DNA of 64,000 bases from Choanephora cucurbitarum (Eukaryota > Mucoromycota > Mucoromycetes > Mucorales > Choanephoraceae). Within the stretch, counting starts at the first letter, position 1; every line of letters starts with the position of its first letter. Positions 21,432 through 33,392 of the stretch are shown here, piece after piece. The translations under genes and the position numbers were made by a program. The notes below the pieces were generated by a model, which was given only the letters and a program-made list of their open reading frames with translations, was not told where the DNA came from and did not search any database. The stretch spans positions 361,391 to 425,390 of the forward strand of contig JAIWNI010000016.1 in assembly GCA_025331435.1 (NCBI GenBank), written 5' to 3'.

Positions 21432-22451
21432 TATCTAACCATGAACGACTTTCTATAGACCGTTTTAAATGTATTGTTTCATGAAAATTAATTTTTATAG
21501 ATTGTATTCTCCATCCTTTAAATAAATTTATAATGTCTATTTGGAGGCCGATTGTCATAGTTCTACAGCTTTGACGAATAAATTTGGTGATGTAAATCAT
21601 TCAATGATTGGGCCCCAGCTGTGCTTGCCGTTCTATTTTTGGAATTAATAGCATAAGACAGAATTAGCTGCATGATTTTCGTTTTTATCCAAAGCGAATT
21701 GAAGTTAAAGCTGGTTTGAATAAGTATGGTGTTTTAGGCAACTGTCTCTATAATTCATTTTATTAGTGACTTCTTCGTAAGAAAAAGTCAGACAGTCTCA
21801 ATGTCTCAGATCAATAATAAGCTTTTCGGAATCGGCAACACTAGCAACTCCTTCGGTTCAACTGATTTTGATTTAAAAAACTCATCGGGTGGTGCTGCCA
21901 GTCCAAACCTCATGCTAGTTAAAAATCGTGGCGAATATTAACCCCAAAGTCATATGGCAAATAGCTTAGCCTACTATGGTTAAACAATAACAAAAATTGT
22001 ACCTGACTTGCTTTTTTCTTGAATTCGGCTGATTTGACAAGTAGTTAACGTTTGCAAAACAAGCAACTTTGTCTGACCAATTAATAGAGAACAGGCAAAG
22101 GGCAATGGATATTCAGTTGCTTTCCTCCTTGCCTCTTCAATTTAAAAGAGGCTACTATCGCTTTCTTTGTTCCTTTTTTTTCTTTGTTAGACATCTCAGG
22201 TCGCTGCCTTGTTTTTTCCTAAAAAAAAATTGATCAAATGAGAACCCAGCAAGATATCTTGTGTCACGTTTTAGAGAATCAGGCCACCATTTTTCGTTTG
22301 TGTACAATAAATGGAGCATGGACTTCCTTTTACTTTAGCCTTTTTTTTTGTTCATTAAACTAAATACAATTTGCGTTGTTCTTTTTATTCGATTTACTTT
22401 CAAAACCTACTGCTCCATCATATTTATTATAGATTTAAAATACCATAACTA
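21432..22451 (+). promoter_or_regulatory. Long 5' flank of the SREBP gene, no gene recognised
   Basis: About 1 kb upstream of the SREBP start. A 46-codon AUG frame at 21801-21942 (MSQINNKLFGIGNTSNSFGS at its start) has a Phe-Gly/Ser/Asn-rich look but no domain or splice partner, and may be a remnant or chance. The last 250 bp are T-rich with ACAATAAATGG near 22305 and a TATTTATTATAG stretch near 22420. No sterol-response-element match could be called by eye. Confidence 0.3.
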
Positions 22452-25400
22452 ATGGACGAAGCGTTCTCACAACAAGTGGATTCAATCCTAATCAATGAAG
22501 CAATGTTAAACAACAATAAAAACAATAGCAACGAAGACTGTCCTGAACTATCAGGGTTCGACTTAGTATTACAAAAACAAGCTCAATTAGCTATTGAACA
22601 AGAACTAGAAGCTTGGAAAGATTTTGAAAATTATTTATCGCCAGTTCAGTACGACGATCTAACTAATTCTAGAAACCAACAAGACGAAGCAATTTTCAAC
22701 TACACAAACACCTATGAAAACAGTGCTGAATTTACAAGTCTTTTGTCTGATTCATCTATTGTCTACAAGCCGTATGATTTACAGAGTAACATTGCAGTTC
22801 AATCTCTTGGTCTAAGCGAACGCTCAGAATCAGCAAATACCATTGACTTAACACAGTCGATGATTGAATCACCCGAAAACAATATCTTGTCTGCATCATT
22901 ATATAGTCCCAGTTCTACTCCTTACAGTCCCGATAGAATACATCAGCAACTTAGTTTAGACAAAAAGAACCCAATGAGCGATACTTCCTTGCTCGTTCAA
23001 CATTTGCAACAGCCTTCACCTGTTTCAGTTAATGTTTTGACACCTGTAGTAACTCCTGTTCATTCACCTTCAAAAGAAGCTTTTACAGCTCCTTTCAGTC
23101 CTCAAACTTCTACATTAGCCAGTGGGCTTAGTGATCAAAATGATACTGATTTATCAGCTCAGGGTATGTTAGGCATCTCTATTTAAAATAGTGTATTCAG
23201 CTAAAACCTTTAATACAAAAGGTACACCGATGCTACCTCTAGATTCGTCTCTTCAATTCAATCTGTTAGACTCAAACATTGACTTTTCTTTTGACAATAC
23301 AAATTTGTCTGTAAAAGCACATGTGCCACAGTATAAGCGATCTGCACATAATGCAATTGAACGTCGCTACCGCAACAACATTAATGATCGTATCGCTGAG
23401 TTAAAAAATGCTGTGCCCGCTCTGGTTCATGCAAAAATAAAGAAAGCACCTGCAAAAACCGCATCTGCCAATGATGATGACGAGGAAGAAGACGATGACA
23501 ACAAAGAAGAAATCATCGATGGAGTTGCTGTAGCTACCAAATTAAACAAAGCAACTATTTTGAAGAAATCTACTGAGTACATCGTACATCTGAAACATTC
23601 AGAAGAAGAACTTCGACGCGAAAACGATCTGTTGCAACAACTGCTATTTCAGTTGCCTGGAGGACAAGATATCCTGTTGAACTACTGTATGCAGAAAGCC
23701 CAAAGGCAGCAAGAATTGGAAAATGAACAGCTTCGAGAAAATGCATTGCAAGAGGAGCTTGAAGCCCAACAACGCAAAACTAGAGGAAGAAAGCGAACTC
23801 GCGAGGTACAAGAGAACAGCTTTGCATCTAATAGCACGAAATCAAACAAGGAACTCCAAAACTCAGGCGCTTCTCAAAAGAAAGCAGTATCAAAGCAAGC
23901 TAAAAAGCAGAAGACAAACACTACGAATCGTGTCTTCATGGCTCTCTTCATGGCCATCAGCCTCTTCTCTTCCTCACCACTTTCAGCTGGACCTAGCACT
24001 AAAGACCAATTTGAAAGCCATAAACATGTATCCCGGACTGCGGATGAAATGTTTACAACATACAACAATAGCTCGCCAACTCTTGCGAGCAACACCTTCC
24101 ATTTTTCGGATACTTGGTAACGTTTGCAAAATGCCTCAAAAAGACTAATTTGATTATTTACTCAATTTTTTCGTCCTTTTCGTTTTAGGTCAACCATCCG
24201 AACCACTCTATTTATTATCTGTCTATTCCAATTCCTGTCTCCCCTGATCCGGTTTTGGCTCCCCCAAGGGTTTAGAATAAAGAAAGTAAACAAGAAAGTC
24301 AAATCAGCTTCTGCTGAAAACAAAGCCTCCTTAGATGGAAATTTTGCTGCTCACACGACGGCTCTTACACCCGGCGACCAAAAATGTATGCAGATCTATA
24401 ATATATTGGCTAAATCCCTTGAGACTGACAATGCGCAACATCGCAAGACATCAAATTCAACTGTGTTTCCTCAGAAGGACAAAAAACCTATTACTCTTTT
24501 CCTTGCTCTTGCCAAAGAAGCTGCTCAATACATCTCTCGTCACTGGCTTGGATATGAGATATTCTATAGTGACCAAGATTTGTCTCCCCAAGAACAATGG
24601 GTTCAAGCCTGCAAATGGATTAAGCTAAACGAAATTGAATGTCTCGGTGGAAACCCTGATGTTACACGAGCTTCTATGTTGTATTCTTGCTTACATATGC
24701 TCAATTTGATTGAAACAATGGAAGACGACGAGAACGAATATGTCGGGCAATCGCGTTCTCGTGTATACGCAACAGCTGCCATGCAAATGGCGCTGATAGT
24801 ACCACACCATGGCATTGCTGAAAAGCTGTCTAGATATTTCTGGCGGCTCTCTATGTATGAATCTGGTCTTGAGGATGATCCTCTGATGTGTGCTCTTGTC
24901 TTTGATTGCCACGAAGATGATGGCGAAGACCGTATGGAACTTATGCTAAGCTCACGTGCTTGGTCTGAAACACTTGAAGTTATGTATCAGCAGATTGAGC
25001 ATTTTGGCAAGTCAGAAACTACTGGTCTCTCTTTGTCAATGACTGCCCCAGTACTAATTCCTGTTGGTATCTTGTCTACTCTCCATTTACTTGATAACTT
25101 GCAAACGCAATTTGGCCGTCTTGTGATCTCTGTCACTGCAAAGCCATTGACTCCTGCTATGATAGCTGAAGAAGACGAAAACGATTTCAGCGACAGTACC
25201 TTTAGCTTCCTTATGGACATTACACAACCTGCATTAGGAAGCGAAAACCGTAAAGAAGATTACCATAGACTGGCTCATTGGTTTGCTACGGTTGGTGCTA
25301 TCATCGATTATCTTTGGAAAAGTAACATCACCAGCGTTGAGAGGCTGCTTCCTACCTTGGTTCAAGATGTGCCTCGCTCGCTTATCTCTCGTGAAGTGAA

Positions 25401-25977
25401 TGGCGATGATGTTGTTGGTTACAAGGAGCGTATGAACCAGATAGATGAATTGACGAAGAAGTCAATCATTCATACCCTTATTAGTGCCACATTTTTGAAA
25501 AAGCATACGGTTGAACACCAAAGGAGAGGTGTGGAAGAACTGAAAAAGGCAGAATACCTCAAGTTACATCTAAAGAAGGTGGCTGCTAGTTGTAGCTCGG
25601 GTGAGCTACTAGAAGAGCCGGACTTAGAGAGCTCCGTTTTAGCACTTGCCGAATTTGTCTCTTCGGTGGTTGGCTTAGAAGCTTGGATATATGCATGGCG
25701 TTTAGCACCTGCCCTTGCAAACAATCAAGTCAGTCAAGACGAATGGGAAGCTATGATTACTGATCGAGTGCGTCATTCAAGCATGAGCTTACGCCGTATG
25801 ATTCGTCGCCACTCGTTAAATGGGCTAAGAACAAACGAAGAACTTGTTGAGCGTCTATCTAAGTTGGGATCATTTGTTTCTGGCCAAGCTGATGAAACTG
25901 AATGTTTGGATCTTGAAGAAGAATCGCTGGCTAATCGATCCGAGAAGGCACTTGATATTTTACGAGGACTCATTTAG
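22452..25977 (+). CDS. SREBP-type membrane-bound bHLH transcription factor
   Basis: Three exons, 22452-23163, 23201-24116 and 24189-25977, give 1138 aa. The first intron is only 37 nt; an alternative acceptor nine bases upstream is also in frame but would leave a 28-nt intron. The N-terminal 280 residues are acidic and Ser/Thr/Pro-rich (activation domain). The bHLH (about 287-390) has the diagnostic Tyr in IERRYRNNINDRI, found in SREBPs in place of the usual Arg. Its loop is expanded and very acidic (NDDDEEEDDDNKEE), and helix 2 is LNKATILKKSTEYIVHL. A leucine zipper follows. Two TM helices (about 481-500 and 547-565) bracket a luminal loop, and a 570-residue cytosolic regulatory domain ends the protein. 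SREBPs are cleaved in the Golgi or ER on sterol/oxygen shortage. Identification is firm; the processing route is not visible. Confidence 0.9.
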
Positions 25978-26154
25978 TCTTGATACCACTTCACTGTATA
26001 TTACTTTGCTTTCTTTCTTTTTGCTCCTTCATCCCTTTCAAATGGCTTGCTTATTTGTAACTGTATATAAAATAAACACTTCTTTTTTATTATTGATAAG
26101 AAGAATGCTTTCAAAGTGAAGCGATGATAAAATGTACAAATAGGGAATGCATGT
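25978..26154. terminator. Convergent 3' ends of SREBP and CMS1
   Basis: A 177-bp spacer between two convergent stops. AATAAA occurs near 26071 on the + strand, and AT-rich sequence serves both transcripts. Overlapping 3' UTRs are likely. Confidence 0.35.
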
Positions 26155-27055
26155 CTAAAATAATCCAACTCTTGTGTTTCCGTTTTTCATTAAAGGTGAA
26201 ATATAGGTACCAAGGAAGCTGAAGAGATCTGTTCTGACCTCTTGAAGATCAAAAATGTTGAAACGTTTAGGGTTTCTTTCAGTATCAATAACTACCAGCT
26301 CCAAGTTGTCTAACTTTAAGTGGCCTTGTTCAACAAGTGCCAAAAGACGATTTGGTGTGCCAACACCAATGTGAATTGCTTCACGACTTAAAAAGTCAAT
26401 TTGCTCTTCAATCTTGAAATGCTTTGCAAACAACTTTGCTATTTTAGCGGTAGAAGCAAAATCCTTAAGACCACTGAAGGAAAATGAAATCAGTTGTCTT
26501 TTTTTTTATATCTCAATTGTCGAAATGAACATACCGAACAAGATCTACCGAACGAATAGCAGAATGGGTGATAACCAAGGCTACAGGACTAGCAAGAGCA
26601 TTAGGCTTTTTGGCAAGCTTCTTGTGGCCAACAACACCAAATTTGACATAGTTAGGTAAAGCATCAAGAACATGCTCTTGCTTGAAAAGCTGGTTGTTTA
26701 CCAAGTTGGTTTTAGGTAGTTGTTGCTCTTCTAACTCAACTGACGATAAGTTGGGCATGGCTAATCTTTGACGGTCTGCCAGATATTCAGCTTGAACATC
26801 TATGTTTTCTTGCCATATGTTTATAGTATCGAAAGGGTTTGTAGGGCCTTTCTTCTTTTTGTTCTGCTTCTTCTTTTTCTTTTTCTCTGGCTCACCAGAT
26901 GTAGGTGGTTCTTTACGTTTTAAAGTATCAGTAGGCGCTACTTCAGCCTCTGAAAGAGCCTGTTCATTGTCTGAATAGACTAACGCTTCTTCCTGGAAGT
27001 CGTCTTCAAAATCATCGCCAGACGCTAACTTCTTCTTAGTTTCGGCTTGAGACAT
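26155..27055 (-). CDS. CMS1: CMS1-like ribosome biogenesis protein
   Basis: Two exons on the minus strand, 27055-26535 and 26473-26155, give 279 aa, the usual size of Cms1. The acidic N-terminus (DDFEDDFQEEALVYSDNE) is followed by a Lys-rich block (GEPEKKKKKKQNKKKK). The body is a DEAD-like RecA fold lacking ATPase motifs. Recognisable blocks are VALVITHSAIRSVDLVR, KLFAKHFKIEEQI, IHIGVGTPNRLLALVEQG (matching helicase motif Ib/GTPxR) and LVVIDTERNPKRFN. Yeast Cms1 joins early 90S pre-ribosomes in small-subunit assembly. The gene shares a 205-bp divergent promoter with RRP3/DDX47, which acts on the same 18S pre-rRNA processing path, so co-regulation is plausible. Confidence 0.85.
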
Positions 27056-27260
27056 AATGATAGTGAATTGAAGAAAGGAAACATGCAGAACAAATGGCCT
27101 TTATATCAAATTATCAGTCACAGCATTGAAGAACGACTGCTTATTCGCTTACAACAAAGGCCCTGTGGCTTGATCCGGAGTGCAAAGTCATACTTATTTT
27201 TATTATTCCCTTTTTTGACAGCTTTCTATCCTTTTCTTTCTGTTTCTCTGTATTGCTATC
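27056..27260. promoter_or_regulatory. Divergent promoter shared by CMS1 and RRP3
   Basis: Only 205 bp lie between the two start codons. The stretch holds a short AT-rich core and a pyrimidine-rich leader toward RRP3. I could not see a PAC or RRPE box as known from yeast ribosome-biogenesis promoters. Confidence 0.45.
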
Positions 27261-27537
27261 ATGTCAGACACCAAAGATGCTCAACCTAAAGTAGATATGG
27301 AGTTGCTTTCACAAAAGAAGGCAGAAGAAGTCACTTTTGCCGAACTTGTAAGTGTGTAGTGCTATAGTGCTTTTTGTGAAGCAAATCTACTCTTTTCTTT
27401 ATAAACTTATAGATCTCTTTTTATTTTCATAGGGTGTTTCTCCTCAACTCTGTGAAGCTTGTGAAAAAATGAATTTCAAGCACCCTACCGAAATCCAAAA
27501 AGAATCTATTCCCTGGGCTATCGAAGGCCGTGATATT

Positions 27538-27569
<32 letters not shown>

Positions 27570-28801
27570 TGCTGCTTTCGCTATCCCTATTATTCAAAGA
27601 CTCTGGGACAATCCTCAAGCCTTTTTTGCTTGTGTGTTAGCACCTACAAGGTAGTTTCAACAATTGAGAAAGGAGTTGAGCGAATTACTTACTATCTTTT
27701 ATTTTTCTCTATAGAGAATTGGCCTACCAAATTGCAGAAACATTTGAATCCCTAGGATCTGTTATTGGTGTTCGTTCTGCTGTCATTGTAGGTGGTATGG
27801 ATATGATGTCTCAATCAATTGCACTTTCAAAGCGTCCACATATTATTGTTTGCACACCTGGTCGCCTTCAGGATCACTTGGAGAACACAAAGGGATTCAG
27901 TTTAAGAAATTTGAAATATCTCGTAATGGATGAAGCCGATCGTTTGTTGGACATGGATTTTGGACCAAAAATCGATCAAATTCTCAAGGTCATTCCTCGT
28001 GAACGCAATACCTTTTTATTTTCAGCTACCATGACTACCAAGGTTGCTAAGCTTCAGAGAGCCAGTTTGCACAAGCCTGTTAAAGTAGAAGTAGCTACCA
28101 AGTACTCCACAGTCAAAACATTGTTACAATACTATCTCTTCTTCCCTCTCAAACACAAGGATTGTTACATGGTTTATCTTTTGAATGAGCTTGCTGGTAA
28201 CTCTACCATCATTTTCACTCGCACATGTCACGATACACAAAAGATTGCTATCATGTTAAGAAACTTGGGATTTGCTGCAGTTCCTCTTCACGGTCAATTG
28301 CCTCAAGCCAAACGTTTAGGTGCTCTCAACAAGTTCAAAGCCGGAACTCGTAATATTTTGGTAGCTACTGATGTGGCTAGTAGAGGTATCGATATTCCCT
28401 CAGTAGACATTGTCATCAATTATGACGTTCCCCAATCCTCAAAAGATTATATCCACCGTGTTGGTCGTACCGCCAGAGCTGGCCGATCTGGTAAATCAAT
28501 CACCTTTGTCACTCAGTATGATGTTGAGTTGGTTCAACGTATCGAAAAGGATTTGGAACGCAAATTAGATTTATTCCCTGCTGAAAAGGATGAAGTGATG
28601 ATGTTACAGGAGCGTGTGGATGAAGCACAACGTATTGCCACATTAGAGTTGAAAGAAACTGAAAACGGCAAGAAATCAAAACGAGGCAACCGTAAAAACG
28701 ATGATGATGACGATGATGTAGAACAAGAAGAAAAGCTTGATGTGCCTGGAAAGAGAAAGTTTAAGGGTGGAAATAAAGGCAACAACAAAAAGAGACGATA
28801 G
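27261..28801 (+). CDS. RRP3: DEAD-box RNA helicase Rrp3/DDX47
   Basis: Three exons, 27261-27347, 27433-27650 and 27715-28801, give 463 aa. All DEAD-box motifs are canonical: Q motif [18 protein letters not shown] (about 69-76), PTRELA, GG, TPGRL, DEAD in [14 protein letters not shown] (about 172), SAT, then in RecA2 [18 protein letters not shown] and [10 protein letters not shown]. The MDFG block and the Lys/Asp-rich C-terminal tail fit the Rrp3/DDX47 family, needed for 35S pre-rRNA cleavage at A0/A1/A2 in the nucleolus. One intron splits motif Ia exactly inside the Arg codon of PTRELA. It is convergent with FA2H, with 86 bp between stops. Confidence 0.93.
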
Positions 28802-28887
28802 ACAATTCGATTAAAATAAAAACAGATTAATATGAGCATATGTGTACATTAAAATATTACAAAATGAATGAAGGGTGTAAATCTGGT

Positions 28888-30029
28888 CTATGTATAAGTA
28901 ATTGCTGTATTAAAGACATAGTCCCATAGTTTGGATGTGATACCATAGCCAGCTTCAAAATCCTTGTAATGATGTGCTAAATGATATTTTTTCATTTCGG
29001 CAAAATGAATTGAGATTACTGTAGCATGATGAAGATAGTAATGGGTCAAGTCGTAACAGACATAGCCAAACATACTGCCAGCAACTACACCATAGGCTAT
29101 CATACTAGGGAACAATATATGCGCTAATGTGATCCACGGATAAGCCAACAGAATCAAGAGGGCGGGAGGCACTACCAGTCTAAGTCTAACAGACATACTC
29201 GAAAACTTAAATATGCAACATCGATTTTCAATCCAAAGTTGGCTTACCTATCCATCGGTAAATAGTGATGAAAGCCATGTAAAGTGAAATGTAAGAAGAA
29301 TGCGAATTGGTTTTCTGGCAAGTAATCATCCAAATGGAACAAGAAGCGATGAAGACCGTATTCTAAAAGTGTCCATATGAATATCCCTAAAGCAAAACAT
29401 ATCATTGTCCCAGTCGTACTTCCAAAATTCAAAGATTTGTACAGGTTATATCCAATATAAGGCAACCATACTAATGGTACCACCCACCAGAGTGTTTTTG
29501 ACAAAGGCTCCAACAGAGGATGCCCAAAGAAGTCAGCAGGACGATTGAGATAGCGCGGCTTGTGAACCTGTTCCAGATAATGTTCTTTTGTGAAGCGCAA
29601 AGTCAGCATTTGAGGCACTAGAGGTTTACTTAAATCCAAAAACATGGACGTCTTTGCATCCAAGCGTGTATCAGTTACAGAAGGAACAAAATCTTGCTGC
29701 GTGTACGTTTTGTATTCGGCTTCCTTTTGTAGCACTCCGATACGTCGACGATGAAGGCTTGCTCTCTGTCCTTTTGTTTCTGTTGATGTCTCATTTTCTA
29801 AATTACCCAAGAAGTAGTCATCCATCATATCGAATGCAACGTTCGAATGGTTATGTATATTCAAGTCTGACATTACTTCAGTTATGTCCTTTCCTGCGTA
29901 CTTCTTCATAATATCACTTCCTCCTGGATGATCATTGGCGAACTCGGTCATGTCATAAACCTTATCATTAAATATAACCCATAAGGATCCGCTATGCTCT
30001 TCAACTTCCTTGATCGAAAACGTCTTCAT
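28888..30029 (-). CDS. Fatty acid 2-hydroxylase (Scs7/FA2H), cytochrome b5 fusion
   Basis: Two exons on the minus strand, 30029-29248 and 29185-28888, give 359 aa. The N-terminus is a cytochrome b5 domain with haem-ligand motif HPGG (about 35-38) and the second His in IHNHSN. After a linker come TM helices and the membrane di-iron hydroxylase with its His clusters: HRFLFH (about 225), HFTLHGFHHYLPMD (about 250), HYYLHH and HLAHHYKD. Scs7/FA2H adds the alpha-hydroxyl to very-long-chain acyl groups of ceramides in the ER, using O2 and electrons delivered through the b5 domain. Being oxygen-dependent, it is a plausible though unproven target of the nearby SREBP. Confidence 0.94.
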
Positions 30030-30851
30030 CTTTTTTGTTTGGTGATGAAAAGAAATGCAAACAAGATATTGCTGATCTGCTCAAATGTTATCAGCCTTAT
30101 TTTTTCGATTGAAAAAAATAACATCTGATTTGTTTTGAGAATTGAAAAAGCGATATGAACTGTTGTTTTTGCAAGCATCTGGACGACAGAGCTATACATA
30201 ACCAAACAGACATGATATACATTGGACGGTTTAGCTCACTTGAAAGTAACATAAAAACCCTAATAATGTGCCCTTTATATATTAGCTCTCAGTTGAGCAG
30301 AGTGCTATACAAATAATGACATGTATCTCCGGTATGTCATGAATACTGGTGGATATGGTTTCAATGAGGTGATATTATTTTATCGCAGTGCTCTCGGCTT
30401 GACTGATAAGCCAAACATGCTACTTTAGATGTTATGAGTTACGTATGTCCATTTTCACGAATTAATCCAAGTTGACTGCTCCTTCTGTAATGTGCTGATT
30501 GCTGAATCCGAATGAAAAAAAAGGATCCAGCATGGATAAAAACTTATAGAACTGACCCCAAAGACTATGAGTACATAAAGAACTATTACTTTAAAAAAAT
30601 GGAATGTACCGAAGATCTTGTTACTGTCGAAGGCTATTTTATTGCATTATGAAGACTATGTGTCAGATTGGGAATTTTTAGATATACAAAATGAAAATAA
30701 ATTGAATTCAAGTTCCAAATTTGAAAAAATCACAATAGCTGCAGGAACAACTAAAACTCGTCACAGATCAGTCACGCTTTTTTTTTCTTGAATAAAACAA
30801 ATTCTTCTTGAAGCTCTCAAACTCTTTCTTCTCATTGATTGAAACAAAAAA
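30030..30851. promoter_or_regulatory. Divergent spacer between FA2H and NOC2
   Basis: About 820 bp carry both promoters. There are AT-rich stretches, a TATATATTAG motif near 30275 and no coding frame worth reporting. No RNA gene was recognised. Confidence 0.35.
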
Positions 30852-33192
30852 ATGGCTCCTGCAGCACTAAAGAAGTCCAAGAAGCTAAACAACAAAAACA
30901 AAACAAATTTGAAGCCTGCGCCTAGTAGGGTATCTAAAAAGGCCGATACATCCATTAAGAATACTAAGAAAAAGGGTAAAATAGCTTATTGGTTAACTCA
31001 TATGTCTGTTTATTCACTCTTCATCATATCACAGGAGGCAACAAAAAAGCTATGAAGCAAGTGTGAGTCGAGAGAAATACAATATTACTTTATGTTTGTA
31101 TTGATTATAGAACAGTAGCGAAAGTGAGGATGATGATTCAGATATGGAAGAAGCAATGGACTCGGACGAAGAAGACAATGTCTTCAAGGTAAAGAAGCAA
31201 GACGATTTATTTCAGAATGGCATTAATTGACAGGCATTGTGCTGTAGAAACTGCAACGTGTGATGGATGAAGACTCTGAAGGAAGTGTTGATGATTCACA
31301 AAGCGAGAACGAGAACGAGATGGACGAAGATAGCGACTTGCCTTCTGAATTTGAAAGAGAAATGGCTGTTGATTCTGACGATGATATCGATGATGAAGAT
31401 GAAGAAGAAAACGCCGAGAAACTAAACAAGGATATCAGTCAACACAAGAAAGAATTGGAGGAATTGAAGAAGCGTGATCCTGAGTTTTATAAGTTTTTGG
31501 AAAAAGAAGATCAAGATCTTTTGGATTTTGATGAATCAGATCAAGAAGATGTGGATCAAGCTGATGAAGAAGATAGCAACCAAGAATACAGTGATATGGA
31601 AGAGCCTGAAGAACACATTGTAGAGGAAACTACTCCTGTTCTTGACAAAGCTACTTTGAATGGATGGATCGAAACTATCAAGTCAAACAATGACTTCAAA
31701 TCCTTCAAGAAGTTATTAGCTGCTTTCAAGACTGCTGCTAGAATGTCAGAAGAAGACGACAAGATCACTTTTACCATCAAGATTGAAGATCCTACAGGTA
31801 AAATAGCATAGTTCTAGTAGATGTGTTTTCTGACATTTGCTATCTTATCTATTCAGTGTTCTCAAAGGTCATTCTCTCTACACTTCGCCTTGCACCTCTT
31901 GTTTTTGCTCACCATTTGAAACCCAAGAAAGAGAATGGATCACCTATGACTTCCGGCAAATGGAGTTTCTTCAAGTCTTATGTCAAGTCATACCTCAACA
32001 ACTTGATCCATCTTTTGCAAAACTTAACAGATGCCGATATGCTTCGTATGACTTTACGTGAAGCTGAAAAGGTCACAAATCTCTTTGTGTGCTACGATCG
32101 TCTTGCCAAAGAATACCTGAAGACTATTTTGAACATTTGGTCCAGCGCTGGTTCAGCTGATGCTGTCCGTATTCAAGCCTTTTTGAGCATCAAAACACTG
32201 GCTACTGTTCCTGTACACGCTAGCAAGGAGACAAATTCAAAGGGTTACCTTGATCTTTGTCTCAAGAATGTCTATCTGACTTTTGTGAAGCATTGTAAGA
32301 ACACCAGTCTTCATACCCTGCCCATTATCAATATGATGCGCAACTTAGCTGTTCAGCTCTATGGAATCAATCCAGTCTTGAGTTATCAACAAGCTTTTGT
32401 CTACATCCGTCAATTGGCCATTCATCTTAGACAAGCCATGAAAGTACGCTCTACCAAAAATCACAACCTAGTTTACAACTGGCAATATGTGCATTGTATT
32501 GACTTTTGGGCAGACGTCTTAAACGCATATTCCGGATCAATGGTCAACGAAAATAATGAAGAAGTAGAATCTCCACTTAGAGCTTTGATTTACCCTTTGA
32601 CACAGGTAGCTATTGGTGTGATTCAACTGATTCCTACTGCCCAGTATTATCCTCTCCGTTTCCACGTACTTCGCTGCCTCAATTCGATTATTCATCATAC
32701 TCAAGTATTTGTTCCATTGGCCACATTTGTATTGGAAGTATTAGATAGTTCTACTAGTATGGAAAAGGCAAAGAAGAGCAGTACAGGTACACCTATCGAT
32801 TGGGACCTTGTCATAAAGGTGCCTACCAAGAACACTCATAGTCGTATGTATCAAGACGAAGTGTTGGATCAGTGTGCCAAGGCCTTGAAAAACTATTACA
32901 AAGAGTACTGTCATCACATCTCTTTCCCTGAAATGGTTGATGCTGATATCATCAGTATCAAACGTTTTGTTAAGAAGTCAAAGAGTATAAAAGGCAAGAC
33001 CAAACTTGTCACATTAGTTAAAGAGGTATGTTCTTTAGGAAGCAAACCAAAGCGACAATGAAACTAACAAGCATTTTATAGCTTGAAGCAAAGGCCAATG
33101 CTGTTCGCCAAGAACGCGCAAAGATCGGCTTCAGTCCATCAAATGAAGAAGAGGTTGCCCAGTTCAGCAAGAGATTGGAGCAGTCATCTTAA
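30852..33192 (+). CDS. NOC2: Nucleolar complex protein 2 (Noc2), 60S subunit assembly
   Basis: Six exons, 30852-30975, 31035-31062, 31116-31188, 31248-31797, 31857-33025 and 33082-33192, give 684 aa (yeast Noc2 is 710). The second intron is ambiguous: donor GTGTGA with acceptor at 31110 also keeps frame (MKQ-NSSESE) and differs by one residue from the version chosen, which uses the stronger GTGAGT. The N-terminus is Lys-rich, then a long acidic region (about 45-150), then HEAT-like helical repeats with typical Noc2 blocks: LNGWIETIKS, RIQAFLSIKTLA, FVYIRQLAIHLR, VYNWQYVHCIDFWADVL, YYPLRFHVLRCLN. Noc2 pairs with Noc1 and then Noc3 to move pre-60S particles from nucleolus to nucleoplasm. Confidence 0.92.
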
Positions 33193-33392
33193 TTGTATTT
33201 CATTTTACATAAACTTAGAACTTGTTAAGCATGATTTTTTAAATACATTTTTAGTTTGAATTGCATGTACAAGTGAAATGTTTCCTGACTACTGCATAAA
33301 GAGGAAGAATTGGCTTTATATTATGTAAGCAAAATGAGTTGCAGATAGTCACAGCCTACTAAGAACGCCTTACATTGAATCTACTTTACTTT

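Noticed and set aside
21801..21942. 46-codon AUG frame resembling an FG-rich nucleoporin or RAE1 N-terminus
   Set aside because: Resemblance rests on a few Gly/Ser/Asn residues; no downstream WD40 exons could be found before the SREBP gene.
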